64,000 nucleotides of DNA from Acidimicrobiales bacterium (GCA_029245675.1 JAQWOV010000013.1:48734-112733), one strand, 5' to 3'. Shown: positions 26,948 to 35,851, counted from the stretch's first letter. Notes: generated by a model from the letters alone, not told the origin. A program made the numbers and translations.

Positions 26948-26998
26948 AAAAGTGGACTATTTACTTAAGAATATATCTGATAATAGTCGCTCACTTTT
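26948..26998. repeat. interrupted 14-bp inverted repeat upstream of the MFS exporter
   Basis: The left arm is AAAAGTG followed by GACTATT (26948-26961). The right arm is AATAGTC (26982-26988), three unpaired bases, then CACTTTT (26992-26998). The 20-base centre is AT-rich. It sits 28 bases before the MFS start, in the 147-base divergent gap with the MOSC gene. It could be an operator or an mRNA hairpin. Confidence 0.5.
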
Positions 26999-27025
26999 AA
27001 CTATAAAAACGGTTAGCGTGCGGTA

Positions 27026-28276
27026 ATGGTTGAAGAGACTGGGGAAAAAATCCCGCTCAAAATTTATGCCATTCTCTTTGTTTCTTTTCTTTCTGTTTTG
27101 TCAATTGTGGGTCAAGTCACGATTCTTGGAAAACAGGTTTATGACATCACTGGGAGAGAACTTGACTTAGGTCTTCTTGGGTTAGCCGAATTTGCTCCAA
27201 CATTCCTTCTCGCTCCATTTACTGGTTCACTTGCTGATCGAATGGACCGACGGATTCTTTTTTTATGGGCTCTTTTAGGAGAAGGAGTCGTTTCGATAAC
27301 ACTTTTTTGGTATGCCACCACTAAACCTACTTCAGTGTTACCGATTTTTGGTTTAGTAATTATTTTTGGCATATGTAGAGCGTTTGCAGCGCCTTCTGGT
27401 CGAGCTCTTGCAGTAGATATGTCTCCAATCTCTGCCGTCCCTAGAGTTGTTGCTTTCAGCAATATTTCTTATCAAGCTGGTTTAATAATTGGGCCCGTAT
27501 TGTTTGGATTTCTTTTCGTCGCATACGAGCCACTTCCATATCTTGTTTCAGCAATTTGTCTTGGAGTAGGAGCTTTTATTCTTATTTTTGTACCTAGCAG
27601 CAAAATCCGACGTTTAGAAACAAGCGGGGCAAAAAATGCTTTGGCAGATGCTTTGGAAGGATTCAAATTTATTCGACGCACTCCAATGCTTTTTGGAGCT
27701 ATAAGTCTGGATCTAGCTGCGGTTCTCTTCGGAGGAGCTGTCGCTTTGCTTCCTGCAATTGCAGAAGATCGACTAGGCGTAGGGGCTGTGGGACTTGGTT
27801 GGCTACGTGCTGCCGTAGGTATAGGTGCCGGTGCAGTCGCAATTACTCTGGCTATTCGACCGCTAAACCGTAATATCGGTAAAATCCTTCTTTCGGTTGT
27901 AGCAGTATTTGGCTTAGGCACAATTATTTTAGGTTTAAGCCGTAATTATGCTTTAGCTTTTGTAGCGGTTTTAATTCTCTCTGGAGCTGATGCTGTTTCA
28001 ATGTTTATCAGAGCTACCCTCGTACCTCTTGCCACTCCCGGACATATGCGTGGGCGTGTTCTTGCACTTGAAAATGTTTTTATTGGAGCATCAAATGAAC
28101 TTGGAGCTTTTGAGTCAGGTGTTACTGCTGCCTTTATGGGGCTAACCGGAGCGATCATCTTTGGAGGAGTAGGGACTCTCGCTGTAGTAGTTATTTGGTG
28201 GTTTTGTTTTCCTGTTCTGAGAAAAGTTGACCGTTTTGATGAGGTTCAAACTTTTAAAGAAGGTCCTTCTGGTTAG
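27026..28276 (+). CDS. MFS transporter, EntS-like exporter family
   Basis: The 416-residue protein has 12 predicted membrane helices in two halves. The loop after helix 2 reads GSLADRMDRRILF, the MFS signature, and GRALAVDMSP and PGHMRGRVLALENVF are typical of the MFS_3 / EntS branch that exports siderophores or drugs. Codon use is like its neighbours. An inverted repeat lies just upstream. The transported molecule is unknown. Confidence 0.9.
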   Translation: MVEETGEKIPLKIYAILFVSFLSVLSIVGQVTILGKQVYDITGRELDLGLLGLAEFAPTFLLAPFTGSLADRMDRRILFLWALLGEGVVSITLFWYATTKPTSVLPIFGLVIIFGICRAFAAPSGRALAVDMSPISAVPRVVAFSNISYQAGLIIGPVLFGFLFVAYEPLPYLVSAICLGVGAFILIFVPSSKIRRLETSGAKNALADALEGFKFIRRTPMLFGAISLDLAAVLFGGAVALLPAIAEDRLGVGAVGLGWLRAAVGIGAGAVAITLAIRPLNRNIGKILLSVVAVFGLGTIILGLSRNYALAFVAVLILSGADAVSMFIRATLVPLATPGHMRGRVLALENVFIGASNELGAFESGVTAAFMGLTGAIIFGGVGTLAVVVIWWFCFPVLRKVDRFDEVQTFKEGPSG

Positions 28277-28341
28277 TGAAAAACTTGCTCTTTTAAATAA
28301 ATAGGGTGAGCGTAGAGCCGAATCCTATGTATCCTGCTTGT

Positions 28342-28414
28342 GGGCCGCTAGCTCATCGGGTAGAGCAACGGACTTTTAATCCGTAGGCGCTGGGTTCGAG
28401 CCCCAGGCGGCCCA
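28342..28414 (+). tRNA. tRNA-Lys (anticodon TTT)
   Basis: A full cloverleaf can be folded. The acceptor stem is GGGCCGC paired with GCGGCCC, the anticodon stem is ACGGA/TCCGT around the loop CTTTTAA, and the T arm is CTGGG-TTCGAGC-CCCAG. The discriminator base is A and CCA is not encoded. Confidence 0.97.
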
Positions 28415-28469
28415 CAAATTAATTTGGCGAAAATAATTTCAACAAACTCTCATGCAGTAGCCTAGAAAA

Positions 28470-30236
28470 ATGCGATTAAAGTCATTTTCTTTTATCTTTT
28501 TTGTTCTTTGGTTGATTTCATGCTCTTCAGATTCATCAACAACCTCATTAGATTCATCAACAACAAGTGATCCGCAGAATGAAACAGTCCACTCTGCGAT
28601 TACAGAGGCACCTACTGAAGAATCAAACGAATCTTTATCTTTATCGGTATCTATTGAGCCAGCTCCTTATAGCCCTATTGCCGCATCTTTGGATATCCAA
28701 TCTTCACTTCCGGTTGCTGTACAGATAATTGCCAGTTCGGAAGAACATGAAGTAGCGACAGCAAGAACATCAACTTTCTCTTCTTCACATACCTTCCCTC
28801 TGGTCGGTCTTCGGCAATCTCAGTCATACGACATTGAAGTTTTAGCAACTGATGAATCAGGAGAAACTTCAACCTTTAGCGGTGGGACGTTTATTTCAGG
28901 AGAGATCAATTTTCCTCTTCCAGAATTTGATCTTTCTGTTGATTTTGAGCGCGCTCAACCGGGAATTACTTTGATTGAATATAACGCTTGGGAGGTTCCT
29001 GAAGAGTTTGGTGACGGAGATCCTGTCATAGGGATTGATCATGAAGGTCAGGTTGTCTTTTGGTATCGGAATACAAGTGTGACTGGTGCAGTGGAACCAA
29101 CGGAAAGAGGAACTTTTATATCTCAATATTTTCCTCTCGGTGCGAGAGAGTTTGATTTATTAGGAAATGTGGCTTATAACTGGCAAGTTTCTCCTGAACC
29201 TCCAGAAGGAATCACCGAGTTAAGGAGTGCCGACGCTTTAGCTGCATTAGAAAGCCTTGGAGAAACTGCTAGCGGTAACCCAGGGGACCCTGACCCTATT
29301 TTTGTTAAACCTGACTGGGTTAACTTAACTTCTTTCCATCATGAAGTATTTCCCATGCGAAACGGTAACTTCCTAGGATTATCTACAACTAATCACCCAA
29401 CTACTCCAGAACAAAGGGAGTTTCTTTGCCCTGGCGATGAATCAGATTTTGAAATCACCAGTGACGTTATTGTTGAATTCACTCCGGACGGGGAAGCAAT
29501 TCGAACATGGGATCTGTGGGACGTTCTTGATGTGGAAGAAATACCTGGAAATCATATATGTACTGTTGACGGACGATTTGTAAGCATCGATTTCAGAGAC
29601 TGGACTCACGCGAATGCAGTAATTTACGATGAAATTAGAGATGCAGTTATTGTTTCTTCACGCCACACCGATCAAATAGTCGCGTTTGATCACCTCGATT
29701 CAACCGGACCTCAAAATAGTGTTCGATGGATTTTAGGGAACCAAGGAACACTGCCTCTTGAAGGAGAGGCCTTCTACCATCCTCATGCTGTTGAACTTCA
29801 ATCAGATGGATCACTTTTGCTTTACGACAATGGTAATTTTCGACCTGGAACAACTTCTGATGATCCCGCAATGCTTAATTACAGCAGAGCAGTTCTCTAT
29901 GAAATCATTGATAACGCTGATGATTCTTCTGAGTGGGAAGCTGTTCAACTCTGGGAACACAGGGTTAATGACGTTGATGATAAGCCGCTCTACGCAACGA
30001 TTGTCGGGGACACTGATCGAATGGAAAACGGTAATGTTTTGATTACCCATGGAGGGATTTGGCCAACTTATCCAAAACCAGGTACCCAACGAGCTCGAAT
30101 AATTGAAGTTGTTCCAGAGGGAGTTAACGGTGGAGATATTGTTTGGGACCTTGCTTTAGGGGATGCAGATGTTCCTGTCACGGTCTATCGTTCGGAGAGA
30201 CTTCCTTCTTTATATTTCGGGCCGAATTGGGAATAA
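28470..30236 (+). CDS. arylsulfotransferase (ASST) family lipoprotein
   Basis: The 588-residue protein starts with a lipoprotein signal (FFVLWLISCSSDSS; the cysteine is at about residue 18) and a Ser/Thr-rich linker. The main domain matches the arylsulfotransferase family: FHHEVFPMRNGNFLGLS, DWTHANAVIYDEIRDAVIVSSRHTDQIVAFD (given in parts: DWTHANAVIYD and SSRHTDQIVAF), WILGNQG and HPHAVELQSDGSLLLYDNGN. The family transfers sulfate between phenols outside the cytoplasm using a histidine. It is followed three bases later by an MBL-fold enzyme, so the two are probably co-expressed. Confidence 0.88.
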   Translation: MRLKSFSFIFFVLWLISCSSDSSTTSLDSSTTSDPQNETVHSAITEAPTEESNESLSLSVSIEPAPYSPIAASLDIQSSLPVAVQIIASSEEHEVATARTSTFSSSHTFPLVGLRQSQSYDIEVLATDESGETSTFSGGTFISGEINFPLPEFDLSVDFERAQPGITLIEYNAWEVPEEFGDGDPVIGIDHEGQVVFWYRNTSVTGAVEPTERGTFISQYFPLGAREFDLLGNVAYNWQVSPEPPEGITELRSADALAALESLGETASGNPGDPDPIFVKPDWVNLTSFHHEVFPMRNGNFLGLSTTNHPTTPEQREFLCPGDESDFEITSDVIVEFTPDGEAIRTWDLWDVLDVEEIPGNHICTVDGRFVSIDFRDWTHANAVIYDEIRDAVIVSSRHTDQIVAFDHLDSTGPQNSVRWILGNQGTLPLEGEAFYHPHAVELQSDGSLLLYDNGNFRPGTTSDDPAMLNYSRAVLYEIIDNADDSSEWEAVQLWEHRVNDVDDKPLYATIVGDTDRMENGNVLITHGGIWPTYPKPGTQRARIIEVVPEGVNGGDIVWDLALGDADVPVTVYRSERLPSLYFGPNWE

Positions 30237-30239
30237 AGA

Positions 30240-31103
30240 ATGGTAACAACTGTCACTATTACAGGAACCGGGTGCCCGATTCCTTCGGCTCACCGTTCTG
30301 GTCCAGGTGTTTTAGTCCAAACAAATGATGTTGCTTTACAGTTTGATGCTGGTCGAGGAACAACTCAACGCCTTGCGAGTTGTGAGTTATGGCCAACAGA
30401 TCTTGATGCTTTTTTCGCTACACACCATCACAGCGATCATTTAGTTGGTTTTGCAGATTTACTCTTAACGAGGTGGGTGATGGACCGTACCGACAGCATT
30501 TCAGACTTACCAGTAATTGTTCCTGAGGGTCCGGCCGAAAAATTTGTAAATCATGTATTAGATGCGTGGTTAGACGACATTGCGGTAAGAAAAAACCACT
30601 CGCGACGATCAACTGAACCGGGGACTGAAATTTTTTCCTTTGCTGCTACGAACAAGCTAGAAGAGGTTTGGTCAAGAGGAGATACAAAAGTTTCAGCTTG
30701 TAGGGTTCGACATGAGCCAGTATTTCCTGCAGTTGGTTACCGAGTTGAGTCTTCAGATGGTGTGGTAGCAATTACTGGTGACACATTAGTTTGTGACGAA
30801 GTAGTTACCCTTGCGAAGGGTGCTGATGTTTTAGTTTACGAAGCAATGCGGTTTGAAGAGATTCAGGCTCTTCCTGAAAAAAGACAATTTATTCTTGATT
30901 ATCATGCCGACACTCGTCTAATTGGTGCTCAAGCTCAGGAAATCGGTATCAAAACTTTAATTTTGACACATCTAATTCCTGAACCTTGCTCTCAAGAAGA
31001 TGAACAAGCTTTTATAGGTGACATTCGTGAGGGCGGTTTTGCTGGCGAATTGATTGTTGCGAATGACCTTGACTCAGTTACTTTGGAAAATAATTTAATT
31101 TAG
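30240..31103 (+). CDS. MBL-fold hydrolase, RNase Z / AtsA-like
   Basis: The 287-residue protein has the zinc motif ATHHHSDHLVGFADL, further metal ligands in CRVRHEP and TGDTLVCDE, and a C-terminal LILTHLIPEP. This is the RNase Z-like branch of the metallo-beta-lactamase fold, which also holds the arylsulfatase AtsA of marine bacteria. The position directly after an arylsulfotransferase supports a sulfate ester role, but a tRNA 3' processing role cannot be excluded by sequence alone. Confidence 0.85.
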   Translation: MVTTVTITGTGCPIPSAHRSGPGVLVQTNDVALQFDAGRGTTQRLASCELWPTDLDAFFATHHHSDHLVGFADLLLTRWVMDRTDSISDLPVIVPEGPAEKFVNHVLDAWLDDIAVRKNHSRRSTEPGTEIFSFAATNKLEEVWSRGDTKVSACRVRHEPVFPAVGYRVESSDGVVAITGDTLVCDEVVTLAKGADVLVYEAMRFEEIQALPEKRQFILDYHADTRLIGAQAQEIGIKTLILTHLIPEPCSQEDEQAFIGDIREGGFAGELIVANDLDSVTLENNLI

Positions 31104-31153
31104 TTGTTACGCGACTCTTTAATAGCGTTAGAAGTTGATCTACTCTTACGTTT

Positions 31154-31825
31154 ATGCGTAATGCAGGAATTTTTGCACTCAGTATTATTCTCATAATTAT
31201 CGTTGTTTTCTATGGTGCCTGTGTTGCATTCGATGGGGATGACCCACCAGCAACCACAACTAGTACTACGACTTCGACTACATCAACGACTTCAACGACT
31301 TCAACGACAACAACCTTTGATCCAGTATCACTTGGGACCCTTCCTCCAGTTGAAAATTTGGGTTCTCCATCTTTAAATCTTGATTCATCAGTTAGCACTG
31401 TAGGAATAGACGAGGTTGATTTTGGCCTAACGGTTTATCGAGCGCAACAAAGAGCGGGAACTCGTTTTGCACCCGTTACTCCAGTTAATGAAGTCTGTTA
31501 TTTAGCTGTCCCTAATGAGGCTCCTGATGGGATTACTTTTTGGGTTGTTGACGGGACTATTGAACGTGTTGATATTGATACCACGGATATAACCACTCGA
31601 TCTGGGGCTGGCATCGGAAATACTGAAAATAGGATTCGGGAAATGTTTGGAGAAAGAATTGTTACTACTCCGCTTCCGGATGCATCAGGAAATTTGCTGG
31701 CATATGTTCCAAAAGATGAGTCAGATAAGTCGTTTAGGATCATGTTTGTTAGCGATGGAGAAGAAATCATACGATTTTGGGCTGGCCGGCTGCCGTGGGC
31801 CGAAATTCTTGATGGTGGTTGTTGA
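31154..31825 (+). CDS. membrane-anchored hypothetical protein with Thr/Ser linker
   Basis: The 223-residue protein has one N-terminal hydrophobic segment (about 5-22, ending FYGAC, a weak lipobox), then an acidic DGDD, then 21 consecutive Thr/Ser residues, then a globular domain of about 160 residues without a recognised family. Such Thr/Ser linkers are typical of cell-surface proteins of this group, where they hold a domain away from the membrane. Sequence gives no function. Confidence 0.75.
   Translation: MRNAGIFALSIILIIIVVFYGACVAFDGDDPPATTTSTTTSTTSTTSTTSTTTTFDPVSLGTLPPVENLGSPSLNLDSSVSTVGIDEVDFGLTVYRAQQRAGTRFAPVTPVNEVCYLAVPNEAPDGITFWVVDGTIERVDIDTTDITTRSGAGIGNTENRIREMFGERIVTTPLPDASGNLLAYVPKDESDKSFRIMFVSDGEEIIRFWAGRLPWAEILDGGC
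31253..31315 (+). repeat. Thr/Ser-codon low-complexity repeat
   Basis: This 63-base stretch codes only for threonine and serine and contains three head-to-tail copies of a nine-base unit related to TCAACGACT. It forms the linker of the surrounding surface protein and is prone to length change. Confidence 0.8.
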
Positions 31826-31830
31826 AGAAA

Positions 31831-32334
31831 CTAGTCGCCCATCTTTATAAGAAGTTCGAGGCGACAGTTGTTGTTTGTTGTTCGAACTTCGATATCTTCG
31901 CCTCTATTGCTCTCCCCTAGTTTGATTCCTGTGCTGCATTCAACTACCACGGCCAATTCAGATGATCTTTTGAATGTTTCAATGGTTGCTAACTCCCAGT
32001 CCAATTTGATTTGACTTAAATGTTTTTCAAAAATTTTTGGTGGGTTATCTTTGATCTGTTCCCACTTGCCTGGACGTTCAGATGGCGACAGCCTTAAACC
32101 TGCTTCTTTTAAACTGGTGATCAACTCTCGCCCATCTACTGGTTTCGCTCCATTTTTGATCGCTATATCTCGAGTTTGAGATGAAACGTCGTAGTGGTCG
32201 CCTTGAAAACTCATTCGTCTTAACCCAATTTTTTCAGCGAAACTATGCAATTCGATATATGTTTCATCGCTAATGAGGTGAGCCCAATTTTTACCTCTCC
32301 ATGGCCATATTGCCGAGTCAACAAGAATTGTCAT
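31831..32334 (-). CDS. DUF4031-domain protein
   Basis: The 167-residue protein begins MTILVDSAIWPWRGKNWAHL and has SFQGDHYDV, the pattern of the DUF4031 family found in actinobacteria, roughly residues 1-80. The C-terminal half (about 90-165) is not recognised. The family has no assigned function. The stop is five bases from that of the convergent hypothetical gene. Confidence 0.75.
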   Translation of the reverse strand: MTILVDSAIWPWRGKNWAHLISDETYIELHSFAEKIGLRRMSFQGDHYDVSSQTRDIAIKNGAKPVDGRELITSLKEAGLRLSPSERPGKWEQIKDNPPKIFEKHLSQIKLDWELATIETFKRSSELAVVVECSTGIKLGESNRGEDIEVRTTNNNCRLELLIKMGD

Positions 32335-32380
32335 CCCCCTATGGTGCCCTTTTTAGTTCAATAAATGCCAAAATCGGGGA

Positions 32381-32656
32381 ATGAACAAAAACAATCAAGA
32401 CGTAATAATGGTGAAGATACCTAATTCTTTATCTTTTACTCACTTGATACGCGTTGGTTTAACGACTCTTTTACGTATACATCGAATTAGTTCTGACGAT
32501 CTTGAAGCTTTTACGAATTCAGTTCAAAAAGGCGTAGATGAGCTTTCAAAGACCGGAAGAGATATTGTCGCATATTACAAAATTGATGAAGGACAAATAG
32601 TTATTGACTTACAATGTGGCCGAAAAAAATTGCAATTCTCATCTTCTTTTTCTTAA
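32381..32656 (+). CDS. small hypothetical protein resembling half an RsbW-type anti-sigma domain
   Basis: The 91-residue product contains VKIPNSLSFTHLIRVGLT and SDDLEAFTNSVQKGVDEL, which recall the first strand and helices of GHKL-type anti-sigma kinases (RsbW), followed by strands YYKIDEGQIVIDL. The ATP-binding G boxes of a full kinase are missing, so it cannot be an active kinase. The resemblance is by eye and weak. It lies between convergent neighbours and its stop is five bases from the methyltransferase stop. Confidence 0.6.
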   Translation: MNKNNQDVIMVKIPNSLSFTHLIRVGLTTLLRIHRISSDDLEAFTNSVQKGVDELSKTGRDIVAYYKIDEGQIVIDLQCGRKKLQFSSSFS

Positions 32657-32661
32657 CTGTT

Positions 32662-33315
32662 TTATAGCTCTCGGCGAATTACTGCCCATGTCGCTTCACC
32701 CATGGTTGAGCAAACAGCGTTCCATGCATATCCGGTTGCGGTCTCAAGAGATTGAACTACTTTTTCAACAGGCAGATAGATAGGAGTCCCGGACCCTCTA
32801 CTATTCACCCAAACTAAACATCCTTTTTCAGAAATACATCGAGACACCTCATTTGGAAATAAAAACATGTTCTGGAGAATAAGAACATCTACGACTCCAT
32901 CAGATAAAGGCAGTGATGATCCATCAGCACAGACCAAAGGTGGAGCAGCCTCAACTACATTCTGAAGCATTTGAAACGAAAGATCTATTGCAAAAAAATT
33001 CTGAAATTTAGGTACGAGTACGCGAGCAGAGATGCAAGTTCCTGCTCCGAGTTCTAAAGCTATTTTTCCTTTAACTTTTCCTCGTTCAAGAGCATCTAAT
33101 AGCGGCAGATTTCGTTGAGGATGATTTCGAGTTTCTGTCCATTCTTCCGCAAGTGAATCAAAGAGTTCACGTACTTCCTTGATTAAGTGAGAATCCCATG
33201 TCCCATTCTCAGCTAAATGATATGTAACTTCACGCATGCGGTGGGTAACTGGAGTAAGTCGAGTTGCTTGGTCTACTCCATCAAAACTGGGAAGCTTCGT
33301 GATTTGTCCTTTCAA
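32662..33315 (-). CDS. SAM-dependent methyltransferase
   Basis: The 217-residue protein has a class I methyltransferase core: GKIALELGAGTCISARVL (motif I), FFAIDLSFQMLQN (motif II region), LVCADGSSLPLSDGVVDVLILQ (in parts: CADGSSLPLSDG) and a late strand. The C-terminal half is short and ends without a recognised substrate domain. Substrate is unknown. It is 31 bases downstream of dut. Confidence 0.82.
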   Translation of the reverse strand: MKGQITKLPSFDGVDQATRLTPVTHRMREVTYHLAENGTWDSHLIKEVRELFDSLAEEWTETRNHPQRNLPLLDALERGKVKGKIALELGAGTCISARVLVPKFQNFFAIDLSFQMLQNVVEAAPPLVCADGSSLPLSDGVVDVLILQNMFLFPNEVSRCISEKGCLVWVNSRGSGTPIYLPVEKVVQSLETATGYAWNAVCSTMGEATWAVIRREL

Positions 33316-33346
33316 GCGGTGTCTCTCAAACTCTTAAATTCATTGC

Positions 33347-33784
33347 TTAGCGTCCAGTTGATCCAAATCCTCCAGATCCTCTATCTGAATCACTTAATGC
33401 TTCTACTTCAATAAATTCCACCGACTCAACTCTTTGTATAACTAGTTGCGCTATTCTCTCACCTTTAACGACCTCAAATGGTGTCTCCGGATCAGTATTG
33501 ATTAATAAAACCTTTAATTCTCCCCGGTAACCAGAATCAATAAGGCCGGGAGTGTTTAGGCATGTAACGCCATGTTTAGCCGCAAGACCACTTCGTGGTT
33601 GAACAAAACCTGCATAACCTTCCGGAATCGCGATCGCTATACCGGTAGAGATTAGAGCGCGTCCACCTGCTGGAGGCAGCATGACATTTTCATTAGCAAC
33701 TAGATCCGCACCTGCATCACCTGCTTTTGCATATGCAGGAAGAGGCAAGTCAGAATCGATACGTGTAATTGGAATTTCCATCAT
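33347..33784 (-). CDS. dut: dUTP diphosphatase
   Basis: Dut removes dUTP and makes dUMP for thymidylate synthesis. The 145-residue trimeric-type protein has all five motifs: [44 protein letters not shown] and the C-terminal [10 protein letters not shown] that closes on the nucleotide. Length is normal. There is a second in-frame ATG one codon later. Confidence 0.97.
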   Translation of the reverse strand: MMEIPITRIDSDLPLPAYAKAGDAGADLVANENVMLPPAGGRALISTGIAIAIPEGYAGFVQPRSGLAAKHGVTCLNTPGLIDSGYRGELKVLLINTDPETPFEVVKGERIAQLVIQRVESVEFIEVEALSDSDRGSGGFGSTGR

Positions 33785-33855
33785 GAAATGATCTTACGCT
33801 TCATTGAAGCATTGATCATGATTCAGTACCAATAAAGCGCCATAGACTGAATCAC

Positions 33856-34392
33856 ATGTTGGTTTGGATAGATCTTGAAATGACTGGCTTAGATCCAGAA
33901 AGAGATGTGATTGTTGAAATCGCTACTCTAATCACCAACGATGAATTAGAAATCATTGCAGAAGGCCCTGATCTAGTTATTCATCATTCAGATGAAGCTC
34001 TCTCAATCATGAACGATTACGTAAGAAATATGCACGAAACTTCAGGACTTCTTACAGAAATAGAACAGTCTTCTGTTTCAATGGAGCAGGCGGGTATGGA
34101 AACTCTGCAATTTATTCAATCTCATGTTCAAGAAGCAGGTTCGGTGCCTCTTTGTGGAAACTCTATAGGGACTGATCGAAGGTTTTTAATTAAGGCTTTC
34201 CCGGAGATTGATAATTTTCTTCACTACCGTTGCATTGACGTATCTACAATCAAAGAGTTGGCTCGAAGATGGAACCCTGATGTCTTGACCAATGCCCCGA
34301 AAAAAAATGGAGGTCATAGGGCGTTGAATGATATTCAAGAATCAGTCATTGAACTTCGCTATTATCGTGACCACTTCATTAATTCTAATTAA
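33856..34392 (+). CDS. orn: oligoribonuclease
   Basis: Orn degrades very short RNA to mononucleotides, including pGpG. The 178-residue DEDDh exonuclease has VWIDLEMTGLD with the first Asp and Glu, CGNSIGTDRRFL, YRCIDVSTIKELARRW and the last catalytic residues in GHRALNDIQESI-like GGHRALNDIQESV. Length and motifs match the family. Confidence 0.96.
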   Translation: MLVWIDLEMTGLDPERDVIVEIATLITNDELEIIAEGPDLVIHHSDEALSIMNDYVRNMHETSGLLTEIEQSSVSMEQAGMETLQFIQSHVQEAGSVPLCGNSIGTDRRFLIKAFPEIDNFLHYRCIDVSTIKELARRWNPDVLTNAPKKNGGHRALNDIQESVIELRYYRDHFINSN

Positions 34393-34431
34393 CTGTCCTT
34401 TCATAATGAAATCAACCCTGAGGTATCAACC

Positions 34432-35535
34432 GTGACTCATACGCACGACGAGCTGCAAGCCGTTAAGCCCCTAAGACAAGAGCAAGAACAAGCTGAAGAA
34501 CTCGTTACAGAGATAGCTGAAGGTATTTATCGGATGCAACTACCTGTCTCTATGCCTGGCCTTGGCCACGTCAATTGTTATGCACTTGAAGATGAAGAAG
34601 GTTTCGCTTTGATCGACCCAGGATTACCAAGTGAAGAATCATGGGCAGCACTTAGGTCTCGCTTAAGCCAACTTAATGCTGATGTAAAAAATATTCACAC
34701 TGCTGTTGTGACACATAGTCATCCTGATCACTATGGAGGTGTTCACCGTTTACAAGCAGACCATGAAATAAAAGTACTTACCCATCACGATTTTAGTTCT
34801 GCCTATGCTCCGCCTGATCCAAGCGAATATTTTGAGGATCCTGATATAACAGCTCTTGATCTTGCCGATGATGAGGACATTGAAAAGTTTCGTAATCATA
34901 TGCGACGCACAAACCCTTGGGGCACTGAACGAGAGCCTCCAAGCTCAGAGCAAATCCGAGCATGGGGAGCCACTGGATTTGGTATAAATAGCAAAATATT
35001 TAGACCTCCTGAAGCGAACTGGACAGTCGGTGATCTGGAAGAAATTTCTCTTGGTAAGAGAAATTGGTTGGCGGTCCACACTCCAGGACACACCCACGAC
35101 CACCTTTGCTTATACGACCCTAACGATGGGTTATTTTTTTCAGGAGATCATGTTCTTCCTACAATTACTCCTCACATCGGAGGAATAACGAATCTAGAAA
35201 ACCCTCTTGCTACCTTTATTGAGTCTTTAAAACGTATGAACGAATTCTCTGATGTTTCGAAAGTTTTACCAGCCCATGGTCATCCTTTTGTAGATCTAAA
35301 AGGACGGGCCGAAAATATAATTGAACATCATGTTGAGCGACTTGATTCGATTCGTGAAGCTGGAGATGAACTAGGCCCTGCGACTGTTGAGACTTATATG
35401 AAACGCCTGTTTAAAGAACGATCTTGGGGAGATATGGCTGCAAGTGAAACTTACGCTCACCTTCTTCATTTACGGTTTTTAGGTGAAGCCTCCGAAGAAG
35501 AATCTCAAGGACTGAAAATTTATAAGATTAAGTAA
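34432..35535 (+). CDS. MBL-fold hydrolase, glyoxalase II-like
   Basis: The 367-residue protein starts at GTG 34432. It has THSHPDHYGGVHRL, the zinc motif of the metallo-beta-lactamase fold, HTPGHTHDHLCLYD, FSGDHVLP and a late PAHGHPF. The C-terminal 90 residues form a helical domain like that in LACTB2-type members. Substrate is unknown: hydrolysis of thioesters, lactones or nucleic acids are all possible in this fold. Confidence 0.88.
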   Translation: MTHTHDELQAVKPLRQEQEQAEELVTEIAEGIYRMQLPVSMPGLGHVNCYALEDEEGFALIDPGLPSEESWAALRSRLSQLNADVKNIHTAVVTHSHPDHYGGVHRLQADHEIKVLTHHDFSSAYAPPDPSEYFEDPDITALDLADDEDIEKFRNHMRRTNPWGTEREPPSSEQIRAWGATGFGINSKIFRPPEANWTVGDLEEISLGKRNWLAVHTPGHTHDHLCLYDPNDGLFFSGDHVLPTITPHIGGITNLENPLATFIESLKRMNEFSDVSKVLPAHGHPFVDLKGRAENIIEHHVERLDSIREAGDELGPATVETYMKRLFKERSWGDMAASETYAHLLHLRFLGEASEEESQGLKIYKIK

Positions 35536-35640
35536 TTTATTCATTTGACATTGCTCACTAAATGGTGTTGAGTAGTCACTCTTAGTGAATTCCTCTATCA
35601 TTGAGGTGGAGTTTTAGAGTAAAGAGATACTAAAGAAATT

Positions 35641-35799
35641 ATGAATGCGAAAATCAACCACAATTTGATTCACAAAACCGTTAAATCGGTTCTCGCTTCG
35701 CGTCTATCCACATTTACCTATTCACCAAAATCTTGGGCCTTTAAGAACACATTTATGTTCTGGACAAACCATCAAAGGCCTCGAGGAGTAACTAGTTAA
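35641..35799 (+). CDS. upstream ORF in the whiB7 leader (52 codons)
   Basis: An ATG at 35641 opens a frame of 52 codons that begins MNAKINHNLIHKTVKSV, has an aromatic stretch FKNTFMFW and ends RGVTS, stopping with TAA at 35797-35799. The ribosome site (AAAGAAA) is poor. The frame overlaps both alternative RNA arms described below, and whiB7 begins 103 bases after its stop. In mycobacteria and Streptomyces, whiB7/wblC is controlled by translation of such an upstream ORF. The layout supports a leader peptide whose translation, not its product, matters. Confidence 0.6.
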   Translation: MNAKINHNLIHKTVKSVLASRLSTFTYSPKSWAFKNTFMFWTNHQRPRGVTS

Positions 35800-35851
35800 T
35801 TAACTAGAACAACAAATTCCTTGAGGCCGCCGGAAATCCGGCGGCCTTTTT
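35735..35851 (+). promoter_or_regulatory. whiB7 transcription-attenuator leader with alternative helices
   Basis: Three segments compete. Arm A GGGCCTTT (35735-35742) pairs with arm B at AAAGGCCT (35774-35781; seven Watson-Crick pairs and one G-U). Arm B, read as GGCCTCGAGG (35777-35786), also pairs over ten positions (one G-U) with arm C CCTTGAGGCC (35819-35828). Arm C contains the start of the terminator stem (35825-35833). So A:B leaves the terminator free to form and B:C blocks it. A perfect 16-base palindrome with the uORF stop (35792-35807) lies inside the B:C loop, and AGAACA/TGTTCT (35744-35749, 35756-35761) inside A:B. Confidence 0.7.
35825..35851 (+). terminator. Rho-independent terminator in the whiB7 leader
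   Basis: A nine-pair, all-GC stem GGCCGCCGG / CCGGCGGCC (35825-35833, 35838-35846) with a four-base loop AAAT, followed by five T and then AATTTTT. It is 51 bases before the whiB7 start, so it must act as an attenuator or end the uORF transcript. Confidence 0.93.

Noticed and set aside
35744..35761. LexA-like box AGAACA-N6-TGTTCT in the whiB7 leader
   Set aside because: The spacing between GAAC and GTTC is eight, not the four of actinobacterial LexA boxes. It fits better as a hairpin inside the A:B leader helix.
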